8,866 bases of DNA from Betaproteobacteria bacterium (GTDB lineage: Bacteria > Pseudomonadota > Gammaproteobacteria > Burkholderiales > Casimicrobiaceae): positions 1-8,866 of the forward strand of contig JAAFHR010000115.1 in NCBI GenBank assembly GCA_013298455.1. Direction: 5' to 3'. This document shows, in pieces, positions 1 through 6,610 of this stretch. The position numbers and the translations under genes are program-made. The notes under the pieces were generated by a model. The model had not been told where the DNA came from. It saw only the letters and a program-made list of their open reading frames with translations, and did no database searches. Numbering within the stretch: the stretch's first letter is position 1; each line of letters begins with the position of its first letter.

Positions 1-125
1 ATGCCCTCTTCGAGTCCGCGCGTTTGCTTGGGCGACATGCGTCCAGCACGCACGACGAAGCTGCGAATGCGGCGCTCTCGCATTGGAATAGCGTTCTGGT
101 CGATCGGGGCGAGTTCGTTCAGCAT
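1..125 (-). CDS. trmB: tRNA (guanine-N7-)-methyltransferase TrmB, 5' part only
   Basis: Only the first 41 codons are inside the window; the gene runs off the left edge. The translation contains RRIRSFVVRAGRMSPKQ, which matches the well-known N-terminal stretch of proteobacterial TrmB (RRIRSFVxRxGRxTxxQ) just before the SAM-binding domain. TrmB is a cytoplasmic enzyme that uses S-adenosylmethionine to methylate N7 of G46 in the variable loop of tRNAs. The ATG at 125 is preferred because the same frame upstream meets a TGA after eight codons, with no ATG, GTG or TTG in between. No strong Shine-Dalgarno sequence is seen. It lies downstream of the 235-aa gene on the same strand, separated by an inverted-repeat element (138-270). 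The catalytic part is not visible, so the call rests on the N-terminal motif alone. Confidence 0.8.
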   Translation of the reverse strand, partial: MLNELAPIDQNAIPMRERRIRSFVVRAGRMSPKQTRGLEEG

Positions 126-137
126 CGGTGAGAATAT

Positions 138-270
138 TTGCCATCGATTTCACAGATTTCACAGATAGAACCTGCTGATTGTGGTTTCAAGGGGTTGCTC
201 AGCAGCACCGGCGATCGGCGGTCGTGCAACCGATTCCGTACCAAACTTTCATCCGTGAAATCGGTGGCAA
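138..270. repeat. 133-bp element with 20-bp inverted ends (element C)
   Basis: The left end TTGCCATCGATTTCACAGAT (138-157) and the reverse complement of the right end (251-270) differ at only 2 of 20 positions. The left end also carries an extra direct copy of the unit TTCACAGAT (149-157 and 158-166). The interior, about 80-90 bp, has no gene. The element fills most of the gap between the 235-aa gene and trmB. This architecture resembles a non-autonomous miniature element or REP-like doublet. Its sequence is unrelated to the two other inverted-repeat elements in the window. Confidence 0.6.
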
Positions 271-294
271 AAAAATGAAAATCACGCGCGAGCA

Positions 295-1002
295 TCACGG
301 CAACAACACGCTCCAGCGCGGGTCGTTCAAATCCAAATTGATCGAGCTAGAACGGCCGTTTTCAGTGATATCCACCACCAAACGCCGTGGGCTGCCCCAG
401 GTTGCATCGGCATCCGACCAAGGCAAACGCGGCACAAACACGCGTTCGCGAGCTGCACCTCGACGCTCCATGCGCCACACGCTCAATCGGTTTTCACAGC
501 CCTCTTTGCAAAAGTCAGCCGTCACAAAAAACCGGCCGTCGGGGTTAAAGCGTGGCTCGTTGGGGATTTCGGTCACGCTGGCCGTTGGGCGATGAATCAG
601 CACGAATTCAATCTTGTCAGCGCGGGCACGGTACAACACCAACGCGTCCGCCGGTGCGCTGTACGAATAGAAACTGATGTTGGGTCCGGCCTCGCTATCC
701 ACATCTTCGAAGATAAACGGCGGTTCTCCCGGCACAGTCACCGCTAACAGTTTGCCATCGCGGCGTACGATGTTTGACGCGCCGGGCTGCTTGATCTGCT
801 GCGCTTCAATGCGTTTGCCGCAATCGGCCGGGTCGGCAGTATTTGCGCAAAGCCGCGTGAATTGATCGGTCGTCGGTGGATTGATGCTCGGTACGACCAC
901 CGCTTCCGCAGGGCGCGGCGGCGGCGGCTCAGCAACTGGCGGCGTTTGCGCGGCCGCCCAAGCGCTCAAAAAAAATGCGAAGAGAACGTATTGACGATTC
1001 AT
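295..1002 (-). CDS. Exported protein of unknown function (235 aa)
   Basis: I do not recognise a family. The N-terminus (residues 1-18: MNRQ, then a hydrophobic run ending AWAAA) looks like a Sec signal peptide with cleavage near AAA/Q19. It is followed by a Pro-rich segment (20-43) and then a mainly beta-type sequence. Four cysteines (52, 61, 165, 169) could form two disulfides in the periplasm. Residues 151-164 (FNPDGRFFVTADF) resemble a single PD40/WD-type beta-propeller blade, but no repeat is evident. The reading frame continues upstream to about 1116, but those codons come from the repeat element at 1039-1084 and precede the signal peptide, so the ATG at 1002 is chosen; GAAG lies directly before it and no good ribosome binding site is present. 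It lies downstream of the metalloprotease gene and upstream of trmB, all on one strand. Confidence 0.75.
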   Translation of the reverse strand: MNRQYVLFAFFLSAWAAAQTPPVAEPPPPRPAEAVVVPSINPPTTDQFTRLCANTADPADCGKRIEAQQIKQPGASNIVRRDGKLLAVTVPGEPPFIFEDVDSEAGPNISFYSYSAPADALVLYRARADKIEFVLIHRPTASVTEIPNEPRFNPDGRFFVTADFCKEGCENRLSVWRMERRGAARERVFVPRLPWSDADATWGSPRRLVVDITENGRSSSINLDLNDPRWSVLLP

Positions 1003-1038
1003 CTTCGCATTTTGGCATTGGTTGTGTATATGCCGCTG

Positions 1039-1180
1039 GCTCCCTTCTCCTGCGGGCGGGAGAAGGGTTGGGGATGAGGGTGTGATGGCCGCTAGAACCG
1101 AGCGGGCGTAACGCAAACTGGGTTGTACTTATTGCGGAGCACCCTCACCCCAACCCTCTCCCGCCCGCGGGAGAGGGGGC
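1039..1180. repeat. REPIN/MITE-like inverted repeat doublet (element A)
   Basis: Two related hairpin units face each other. The left unit (1039-1084) has the stem CCCTTCTCC/GGGAGAAGGG followed by GTTGGGGATGAGGGTG. The right unit (1139-1180) has CACCCTCACCCCAACCC followed by the stem CCCTCTCCC/GGGAGAGGG. The spacer is 54 bp. The units are inverted copies, so the whole 142-bp element can fold either as two small hairpins or as one long cruciform. It lies between the metalloprotease stop (1208) and the next gene's start (1002). No T-tract follows the stems, so it is not a standard intrinsic terminator. A sister copy is at 5305-5447. Confidence 0.8.
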
Positions 1181-1207
1181 AGATTCAGCGCAAGGCCAAA
1201 TCGGGAG

Positions 1208-4030
1208 CTACCCCAAGGCCTTCGTAATCTGCGCCTTCAACGCCGCATCCAAGAGCGCGATGCCTTCGTTCAAGTGCGCGCGATTTTCGATGCTGCCTGC
1301 GCGGCCGACGGCGGCTTTCATTTTGGCTAGCAAATCAATCGCGAATTCGCGCTGCAAGCTACGCGCGTCGGCGGGCGTTCTCGGCGACGGGCTCGCTACA
1401 CCTTGCGCAATCATTCGCAGATGCTCGCGCTGCAAATTTCTGCGCATCGGAGAGATCGCCGCGCCACTGCTCAGCTCGCTCCAGACTGCTTTTTGCAGCG
1501 TGCCATAGAGCTCGGCAACGCTAAGCGCTTTGCTCGCATCCACGAGCTTTTCCGGCGCACCGATGAGTCGAGCAGCGACGGTGTCACGCATCAACTGAGA
1601 AAGCACACCGCGCTGGATAGCGAGCACGCGCCCGGCCACCGAGAAATCGAGGCCGCGGATCGCGCCACCACCAATGTCGTCATCAAAATCATCCCAACGC
1701 GCATCGAAATCGGGTGTCAGTTTGCCCAAGAATTCGGGTTTGAATTTGAACGAATCCACCTCAAACAAATTCTTAGTCAGCAAATTGAGCGCGCGACGCT
1801 GCTGGGCAGCGTCAACCGGTGTCAGCGGCTGCCGCCCGGTGCCTGCGCCGTCTCGAAGCACTGTCACGCCACCGACGTATTTCGCGGCCAATTCACCAAA
1901 CACTTCGTACTGCGCAAAGCCGCGCTGGAAATTGCGACGGAGCACTTCATAGCGCGTACCGGGTTCAAGTTGCTTGGACTGCCAGCGATCCCAGAGCTCT
2001 TTGGCGAGCGTGAAACGCTTCTCATAAAACGCCAGTGGATCGCTGCCCAAATCGAGGCGATTCACCGCTGGGTCGATGCCCTCTGCGAGCGAGCCCAAGC
2101 CTGCGTCTTCGTCGGTCGCGTAAGCCAGCGCGGGCTCGGTGGAGCGAGCGAGCACTTTATCGAGCTCAGCTTTCTCGGTCTCGGGCGTGGTTTCTTTGTA
2201 GCCGTATTCAATCGCCCACTTGTCGTACGCGCCCACGGTGACCATCGAATACTGACCTTGGCGCTCGTCTTTGAGTGCGATGTTGAGTCCGTTGTAATCC
2301 ATCACCGAAGAGGCAATACCGTTTTCAGCGCCGAATTTTGCATCACGCAATTGTTCGGGCGTGATGGCCGTCGACGCTACGAAGTTGTGACGCAATCCAA
2401 GCGTGTGGCCGACTTCGTGAATCGTAGTGTCTTTGATCGCATCGAGCACCAGCTGTTTTGCTTCAGGCGAGCTTTGATCGAAGTCAGCGCGCGCAGCGAG
2501 CAAGTCAAGTGCGAACGAAACCTCATTGGCTTTGCCATGTGCATAGGTGCACAGTTCGCCATTGGCATGGAAGTGCGGCATGTGCGCGCTTTGGTTCATC
2601 GGACGCGGCGGATCTTCAACCACTCGCCCCTGATAGAAGCGGAAGTTTTCATCGCTCATTTCAATATCGGCGTCGAGGATTTCTCCGGTGCGCGGATCCA
2701 CTTTTGACGGGCCACGCGCACCAAAGCTGATGCCGCGTCCGGTGACCCAACGCACCGACGCGTAGCGCGTGGACGACGTATCGAAATCGGCGTCATCGCC
2801 CTGCTGTTTCACAACCAACGCATCCTTGAAACCTGCGCCGAGAAACGCTTTGTTCCATTCCAGAATGCCCGCTTTTACGGTATCGCGATATTCCAGCGGT
2901 ACGTTTTTGTCGAGCCAGAACGTGATTGGTTCTTTCGGTTCGCTTATCGCAGCGGATGGGTCTTTTTTCTCAAGTCTCCAACGACTGATCAATCGGCTCT
3001 TCACGTCGCGACGAGCCGGATCGGTGAAATCAGAAACCACCGTGTCGAAGTAGCCCACCCGCGGGTCGGAGTAACGCGGCCGCATCGGCTCAGGCATCTT
3101 CGAGAAGCCGTAGTAGAAACCGAAAAATGTTGAGCGAACATCGCGAAGCGTTGATGGCACTCTTGGCGGCGGCGACATCGGATTGGGCACCGGCGGCGGC
3201 AACACCACTTTCGCTAAGTTGTAGTGCGCACGAACGTTGAAGCCAGTTTCGGTTTCGCTGTTTTTCGCACGCTCAATGCTTGAATTGCGACCATCGAAGG
3301 CGTAGGGCTGACGAAACGCCTGCTCAAGCCGCGCTGCGACCGATGGGTAATCGTTCACCAGCAGCGCATTGGCCTCGATCAACACGCTTTTCTTTTCGGG
3401 ATGCGGCGCGCTAACAACGGTGGCGTTGCCAATCAACGAATCAGAGAACGAACGCTCGACCATCTTGACAGCGGCGGAATCTTTAGCGGCGGTGAATGCG
3501 GTGTTTTTCGCGATCAACTGCACGCCCGTCGGGCCAAATTTCCGAAAGCTCGCCATTTGCGCGCCGCGACTGGCGGCCAAATAAGCGCCCATCTGATTGC
3601 CGAAAATGCCGCCGTCACCCAGTGCGTGGGTCACGTTCACTGAGAAGAAAAATGGCTTATCCCACATCGTTTCGGGGATTTCGATCCAGACCTTGTCGTC
3701 TTTGTGCCACGTGGTGAAGAAACCGGTTTCTTCCTTGGCGTCTTTGATCACTTCGGCAAATGGGCGCGGGGGCGGCGGCGTGCCCGGTGCGGCGGCGGGC
3801 GGTGTACCGGCAGCGGCTGGTCGCGGCGTGGCTCCGGGGGCAGCGGGCATGGCCGCCGCTCCGGGGGCGGCGGCAGTGCTCGCTGCCGCAGCCTTTGTTT
3901 CGGGAGCCGTTGCCGCTGCTTTTGGCGCAGCTGCCGAGCCCTTTTCGGGCAAACCTTGGATCGCAGCGCATGACGCCAGGCCAATAGCCACGGCGCTTAG
4001 CGCAAATTTCGACAATAACGGAGATGACAT
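1208..4030 (-). CDS. Zinc-dependent metalloprotease lipoprotein (DUF5117/DUF4953 type, 940 aa)
   Basis: Predicted lipid-anchored metzincin-like protease. The N-terminus is a type II signal peptide with lipobox L-A-S-C, the lipidated residue being Cys21. Ala22 follows it, which under the E. coli Lol rule suggests outer-membrane sorting. Residues 22-90 are an Ala/Pro-rich low-complexity tether. About 90-355 resemble the DUF5118/DUF5117 domains usual for this family (DKVWIEIPETMWDKPFFF). The peptidase part starts near 368 (PITFWLDKNVP). Its zinc site is HEVGHTLGLRH, with ligands His538, His542 and His548 and catalytic Glu539, followed by a Met-turn SSVMDYN (Met577). The catalytic set is complete, so it is probably active; the substrate is unknown. 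The ATG at 4030 is preferred over the adjacent in-frame TTG at 4033 because AAGGGG lies 5 nt upstream of the ATG. Family members are common in Bacteroidetes and Proteobacteria. It is separated from the apbE-like gene by 304 bp, so it may be an independent transcription unit. Confidence 0.9.
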   Translation of the reverse strand: MSSPLLSKFALSAVAIGLASCAAIQGLPEKGSAAAPKAAATAPETKAAAASTAAAPGAAAMPAAPGATPRPAAAGTPPAAAPGTPPPPRPFAEVIKDAKEETGFFTTWHKDDKVWIEIPETMWDKPFFFSVNVTHALGDGGIFGNQMGAYLAASRGAQMASFRKFGPTGVQLIAKNTAFTAAKDSAAVKMVERSFSDSLIGNATVVSAPHPEKKSVLIEANALLVNDYPSVAARLEQAFRQPYAFDGRNSSIERAKNSETETGFNVRAHYNLAKVVLPPPVPNPMSPPPRVPSTLRDVRSTFFGFYYGFSKMPEPMRPRYSDPRVGYFDTVVSDFTDPARRDVKSRLISRWRLEKKDPSAAISEPKEPITFWLDKNVPLEYRDTVKAGILEWNKAFLGAGFKDALVVKQQGDDADFDTSSTRYASVRWVTGRGISFGARGPSKVDPRTGEILDADIEMSDENFRFYQGRVVEDPPRPMNQSAHMPHFHANGELCTYAHGKANEVSFALDLLAARADFDQSSPEAKQLVLDAIKDTTIHEVGHTLGLRHNFVASTAITPEQLRDAKFGAENGIASSVMDYNGLNIALKDERQGQYSMVTVGAYDKWAIEYGYKETTPETEKAELDKVLARSTEPALAYATDEDAGLGSLAEGIDPAVNRLDLGSDPLAFYEKRFTLAKELWDRWQSKQLEPGTRYEVLRRNFQRGFAQYEVFGELAAKYVGGVTVLRDGAGTGRQPLTPVDAAQQRRALNLLTKNLFEVDSFKFKPEFLGKLTPDFDARWDDFDDDIGGGAIRGLDFSVAGRVLAIQRGVLSQLMRDTVAARLIGAPEKLVDASKALSVAELYGTLQKAVWSELSSGAAISPMRRNLQREHLRMIAQGVASPSPRTPADARSLQREFAIDLLAKMKAAVGRAGSIENRAHLNEGIALLDAALKAQITKALG

Positions 4031-4085
4031 CAATGCCCCTTGGAGATGTAGCTTGGCTTTCTTTCGAAACGCCTGATTCTGTTTG

Positions 4086-4114
4086 GCCTTACGACCGATT
4101 TAGCAATGTTTCAA
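4086..4114 (-). promoter_or_regulatory. Possible sigma-70 promoter for the metalloprotease gene
   Basis: On the minus strand TTGAAA (4114-4109) is separated by 17 nt from TAAGGC (4091-4086). The -35 match is good and the -10 match is poor. Transcription would start about 50 nt upstream of the metalloprotease ATG. This is the best candidate in the gap, but weak. Confidence 0.2.
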
Positions 4115-4125
4115 TATCATGTTGC

Positions 4126-4166
4126 TTATCCATGAAGCCCATGATTGGTATGGGTTTTATGGATAA
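4126..4166 (+). repeat. 17-bp hairpin with 7-nt loop, favoured in plus-strand RNA
   Basis: Arms TTATCCATGAAGCCCAT (4126-4142) and ATGGGTTTTATGGATAA (4150-4166) flank the loop GATTGGT. The two imperfect positions are G-T, so RNA from the plus strand pairs over all 17 positions with two G-U wobbles. RNA from the minus strand would have two A-C mismatches there. No T-tract follows, so this is not an obvious terminator. Confidence 0.6.
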
Positions 4167-4227
4167 AGTTGGCCAATGCCTTGCGGCCTCAGTGAGCGCT
4201 GCAACGGTGAGCCAGAACCGCCAGTGT

Positions 4228-4324
4228 ATGCGGCTCCGCCAGCCGATTACTGTGTCACAAGGTTTCATGCGACCAACTGCGTATTCTGTGGCGCGAATGA
4301 ATAGGTTCCGCTAGGGAGCCGCAT
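4228..4324. repeat. Inverted 10-bp pair ATGCGGCTCC / GGAGCCGCAT
   Basis: A perfect 10-bp inverted repeat, 4228-4237 and 4315-4324, with 77 bp between the arms. The right arm lies 10 bp past the stop of the apbE-like gene on the minus strand. It could bound a small interspersed element or let the apbE-like transcript's 3' end fold. No T-tract is present, so a terminator function is not supported. Confidence 0.35.
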
Positions 4325-4334
4325 TGCCGACGAC

Positions 4335-5291
4335 TCAGCGCTCGCTACTCGCGACCCGGCCTTCTGCATCGACCGCTAAAAACGCCACGCCTTCTTCCCG
4401 TAAAAACGACAGCGCCGTCTCGCCCTTGAGCATCGCAATCGTAGCGAGCGCTCCGGCGGCAATGCACACCGGCGAGACAACGCTCACCGATTGCCAATGC
4501 TGCACAGGCCAACCCGTTTTCGGATTCAAAATGTGGCAATAGCGCTGACCACCGATTTCGATGAAGCGCTCGTAATCGCCGCTGGTGGCGAGCGCGGTGT
4601 TTGCGAGCGGAATCGATGCGAGTGTGGCGTCGCTTAAGCGTGGATGACGAATGCCCAATTGCCACGGCTCGAAATCTGCGCCCGCAGAACGATTGCCGAG
4701 CGCGCGAACGTCGCCGCCCAAGTTCACGAGCGCATTTGCGATGCCCATCTCCGCGAGCCGTGTGGCAGCGCGATCTGCGGCATATTCCTTGCCGAAACCG
4801 CCGAAATCAATTTCCATGTCGGGTGTCGGCAAGGCGATTCGTGCGCCGTTCCAGTCGACGCGATCCCAACCGATCAAGGCGACTGTTTCTGCCAGCAAAT
4901 GTGCATCGGGCAATCGGTGGCTTTTGAAATCCCAAGCCCGTCGCAACACGCCCGAGGTGATGTCAAACAAGCCGTCACTCGCGGTGAACAGTTGATCCGC
5001 GAAATTAAGGAGTTGCGCGGTTTCGTCGTCGACGGCAATCGCGTCGCTCTGCCCCGCGTTTTGGTTGATTTGCGAGACGATGCTCTCGGGGCGATAGCGC
5101 GAGTACTTGTGTTCGATGCGGCGCACTTCGTCAATCGCTGAAGTGGCTGCCGCGTGGGCTGTCGCTTCGTCATCGACAACCAGCAAGAGCTCGCATTGAC
5201 AGGCCATCGCGGCGAACGTGGCGCGCCAGAGGTGGGCGATGGGGTCAAAGCTGAGAGCAGGTTGCGTCGTTGAAGTGTTCAGAGTCGCCAT
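4335..5291 (-). CDS. ApbE-family protein (FAD:protein FMN transferase-like, 318 aa)
   Basis: ApbE enzymes transfer FMN from FAD to Thr/Ser of a target protein. Family blocks are present in order: SRYRPESIVSQIN (64-76), DGLFDITSGVLRRAW (106-120), IDFGGFGKEYAADRA (161-175), NALVNLGGDVRALG (186-199), ATSGDYERF (235-243) and HILNPKTGWPV (253-263). Two things are odd. The C-terminal metal site, normally an Asp followed four residues later by Thr (as in DALAT), reads GALAT here, with Gly280 and Thr284. There is also no signal peptide or lipobox, although many ApbE proteins are exported. The ATG at 5291 is chosen because codons upstream belong to the repeat element (5305-5350); the next Met (29) would cut into the first conserved block. 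The ribosome binding site is weak (GAAG, 9 nt upstream). It follows the DUF3570 gene after a 173-bp gap and is probably functionally linked to it. It may be an active variant or a divergent binding protein. Confidence 0.85.
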   Translation of the reverse strand: MATLNTSTTQPALSFDPIAHLWRATFAAMACQCELLLVVDDEATAHAAATSAIDEVRRIEHKYSRYRPESIVSQINQNAGQSDAIAVDDETAQLLNFADQLFTASDGLFDITSGVLRRAWDFKSHRLPDAHLLAETVALIGWDRVDWNGARIALPTPDMEIDFGGFGKEYAADRAATRLAEMGIANALVNLGGDVRALGNRSAGADFEPWQLGIRHPRLSDATLASIPLANTALATSGDYERFIEIGGQRYCHILNPKTGWPVQHWQSVSVVSPVCIAAGALATIAMLKGETALSFLREEGVAFLAVDAEGRVASSER

Positions 5292-5304
5292 AGGCAGAGA
5301 CTTC

Positions 5305-5447
5305 GCTCCCTTCTCGCGCAGGCGGGAGAAGGGTTGGGGATGAGGGTGTGCTCGGGTGAAGAACCAGCTCAAACATTAGCCTGTTTCAACATCGCTGCTC
5401 GTGCGGCACCCTCACCCCAACCCTCTCCCGCTCGCGGGAGAGGGAGC
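5305..5447. repeat. REPIN/MITE-like inverted repeat doublet (element B)
   Basis: Sister of the element at 1039-1180, with the same plan. The left unit (5305-5350) has the stem CCCTTCTCgcgcaggcgGGAGAAGGG followed by GTTGGGGATGAGGGTG. The right unit (5406-5447) has CACCCTCACCCCAACCC and the stem CCCTCTCCC/GGGAGAGGG. The 55-bp spacer differs in sequence from the other copy. It starts 17 nt past the DUF3570 stop and ends 13 nt before the apbE-like ATG, so it fills the junction and may separate expression of the two genes by mRNA processing or protection. Confidence 0.8.
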
Positions 5448-5464
5448 GAAAACCGGCACCGGTA

Positions 5465-6610
5465 CTAAAACGTCCGCGTCACCCCAACTTGCCAAATCTG
5501 CGCTCGAAACGTCGCGATGCCCGGTGAACCATTGCCACCCAACCGCCAGCCACTTCGTTGCTCGTAGCGCTCGTATTTCACATCCGCCGACCAGCGTGAA
5601 TCGATGCGCCAATCGAGCTTTGCGCCGAGCGTGATGGCGCCGAATGACGAGAGTCGCGTGTCGGCCGACGAGAACTTCGGCTTGCCGACGGGAAACGGCT
5701 CGCCAATCACTGGATCGTAGATCGGATCGAAGTAAAAGTTCGCCGCGCGCTGCGTGTAGTAACGCGCTGAGGGCGTGATCGTAAAGCGATCACCGAGCGG
5801 CTTCACCCATTCGGTTTGCAGTGTGTGCGCACGAATGCCGAAGGTGTCGCTGTAGTAGCGATAACTGGTGCGAAATGTGGTTTCACTGGCTTCGTGAAAA
5901 TGATTCCATCGCAAAAGTGCAATCGTTTGATCGCGTTCACGGGGGCGTTTGTCGACCAATTTATACGGATCGCTGAAGTAGCCGCGGCCGCGAACGTGCG
6001 ACAGGTTCAACTGCACCAAATCGTTTTTCGTCCACGCCTGCGTCACGCCGATCATCACATCGGTCACGCGCTTTTTTTCGTTCACCACGAGTTCGTTGGT
6101 GGGATTGATCGTGTCCCGAGTCAAGCCCGCGCCAATCATCCACGTCGTGTTGTTGTCGGCGGATGACATTCGCGCTTCGAGCGCGATGGCGTTTGATCGG
6201 TAATCATCTTCGGTAGACGTGCTCGCCCGCAATCCCACCGTGGCGCGATCAAAATAGCGGCTCACTTTTACGTCTGCTGCCGTGCGCCGATCTTGCATGT
6301 TGGACGCGCTCGAAATACTTGAATGCCAACGCGGCGACGCGCCGGAAACGCTGTCTTGCACGAGCGAGGTTTCAATCGACCAGACCCCCGCAAACGGTGC
6401 CATGGCATAAAGCGCGGGCGCGGTGACTTTGATGCGATCCAAGCCCGGCTGCCAATCGTTGTAGCCCTGCACTTTGAACGAAACCACTGCGGCTTCAGGC
6501 GGCGTGTCGGCGTTTGCTGGCGTGATGCAAACGCCCGGCAGGGCGAGGGCCGCAAGCGTGATGGAGCCGAATTTCTTTGCGGCGCTCGATGACGAATCAA
6601 TTACAGCCAC
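5465..6610 (-). CDS. DUF3570 outer-membrane beta-barrel protein (381 aa)
   Basis: Recognised as DUF3570 by its overall pattern and by its neighbours, DUF4266 and ApbE. Residues 1-34 are a Sec signal peptide (AKK, then SITLAALALPG, cleavage ANA/D35). The rest is rich in alternating aromatic/polar beta strands (RTSYRYYSDTFGIR, YYTQRAANFYFDP) and ends in Phe (VTRTF), the classic terminal residue of proteins inserted by the BAM complex. Near the N-terminus D86-S-V-S-G-A-S92 matches the ApbE flavinylation pattern. Start: a GTG at 6628 is possible, but the GTG at 6610 has GGAGG (6616-6620) 5 nt upstream and gives a clean signal peptide, so it is chosen. It overlaps the end of the DUF4266 gene by 14 bp, which implies translational coupling. 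Function is unknown; it may be a pore or scaffold for a small cofactor or peptide. The transport role is inference. Confidence 0.85.
   Translation of the reverse strand: MAVIDSSSSAAKKFGSITLAALALPGVCITPANADTPPEAAVVSFKVQGYNDWQPGLDRIKVTAPALYAMAPFAGVWSIETSLVQDSVSGASPRWHSSISSASNMQDRRTAADVKVSRYFDRATVGLRASTSTEDDYRSNAIALEARMSSADNNTTWMIGAGLTRDTINPTNELVVNEKKRVTDVMIGVTQAWTKNDLVQLNLSHVRGRGYFSDPYKLVDKRPRERDQTIALLRWNHFHEASETTFRTSYRYYSDTFGIRAHTLQTEWVKPLGDRFTITPSARYYTQRAANFYFDPIYDPVIGEPFPVGKPKFSSADTRLSSFGAITLGAKLDWRIDSRWSADVKYERYEQRSGWRLGGNGSPGIATFRAQIWQVGVTRTF

Larger units (their letters stand above)
4031..4334. other. 304-bp gene-free gap with palindromic structure
   Basis: No convincing gene is found here. 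The gap holds the Shine-Dalgarno sequence of the metalloprotease gene (AAGGGG, 5 nt before its ATG), a 17-bp hairpin (4126-4166) and a 10-bp inverted pair ATGCGGCTCC/GGAGCCGCAT (4228-4237 and 4315-4324). The stretch 4190-4324 looks like the body of an interspersed intergenic repeat, but only one copy is present here, so this cannot be shown from the window. A plus-strand open frame (4024-4314) crosses it, but that frame starts inside the metalloprotease signal peptide codons and has no ribosome binding site. Confidence 0.5.

Noticed and set aside
138..166. CRISPR-like or tandem repeat (TTCACAGAT twice)
   Set aside because: Only two adjacent copies with no spacers; better explained as a duplication in the end of element C.
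1003..1116. N-terminal extension of the 235-aa protein up to 1116
   Set aside because: The extra codons are the translated repeat unit (PTLLPPAGEG) and would place a signal peptide internally.
1039..1180. Intrinsic terminator after the metalloprotease gene
   Set aside because: The stems are strong, but no T-tract follows on the minus strand, and the same element occurs elsewhere as a mobile-type repeat.
1403..2707. Long plus-strand open frame (434 aa) opposite the metalloprotease gene
   Set aside because: It lies entirely antisense to a gene with a complete catalytic motif and signal peptide. Its translation has no recognisable domain, and no start signal is seen. High GC codon structure explains it.
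4024..4314. Plus-strand 96-aa open frame in the gap
   Set aside because: It starts within the metalloprotease signal codons, has no ribosome binding site and reads through the hairpin and repeat-like sequence.
5292..5372. N-terminal extension of the ApbE-like protein up to 5372
   Set aside because: The extra residues (HPHPQPFSRLREKG) are the translated REP unit, not part of the ApbE fold.
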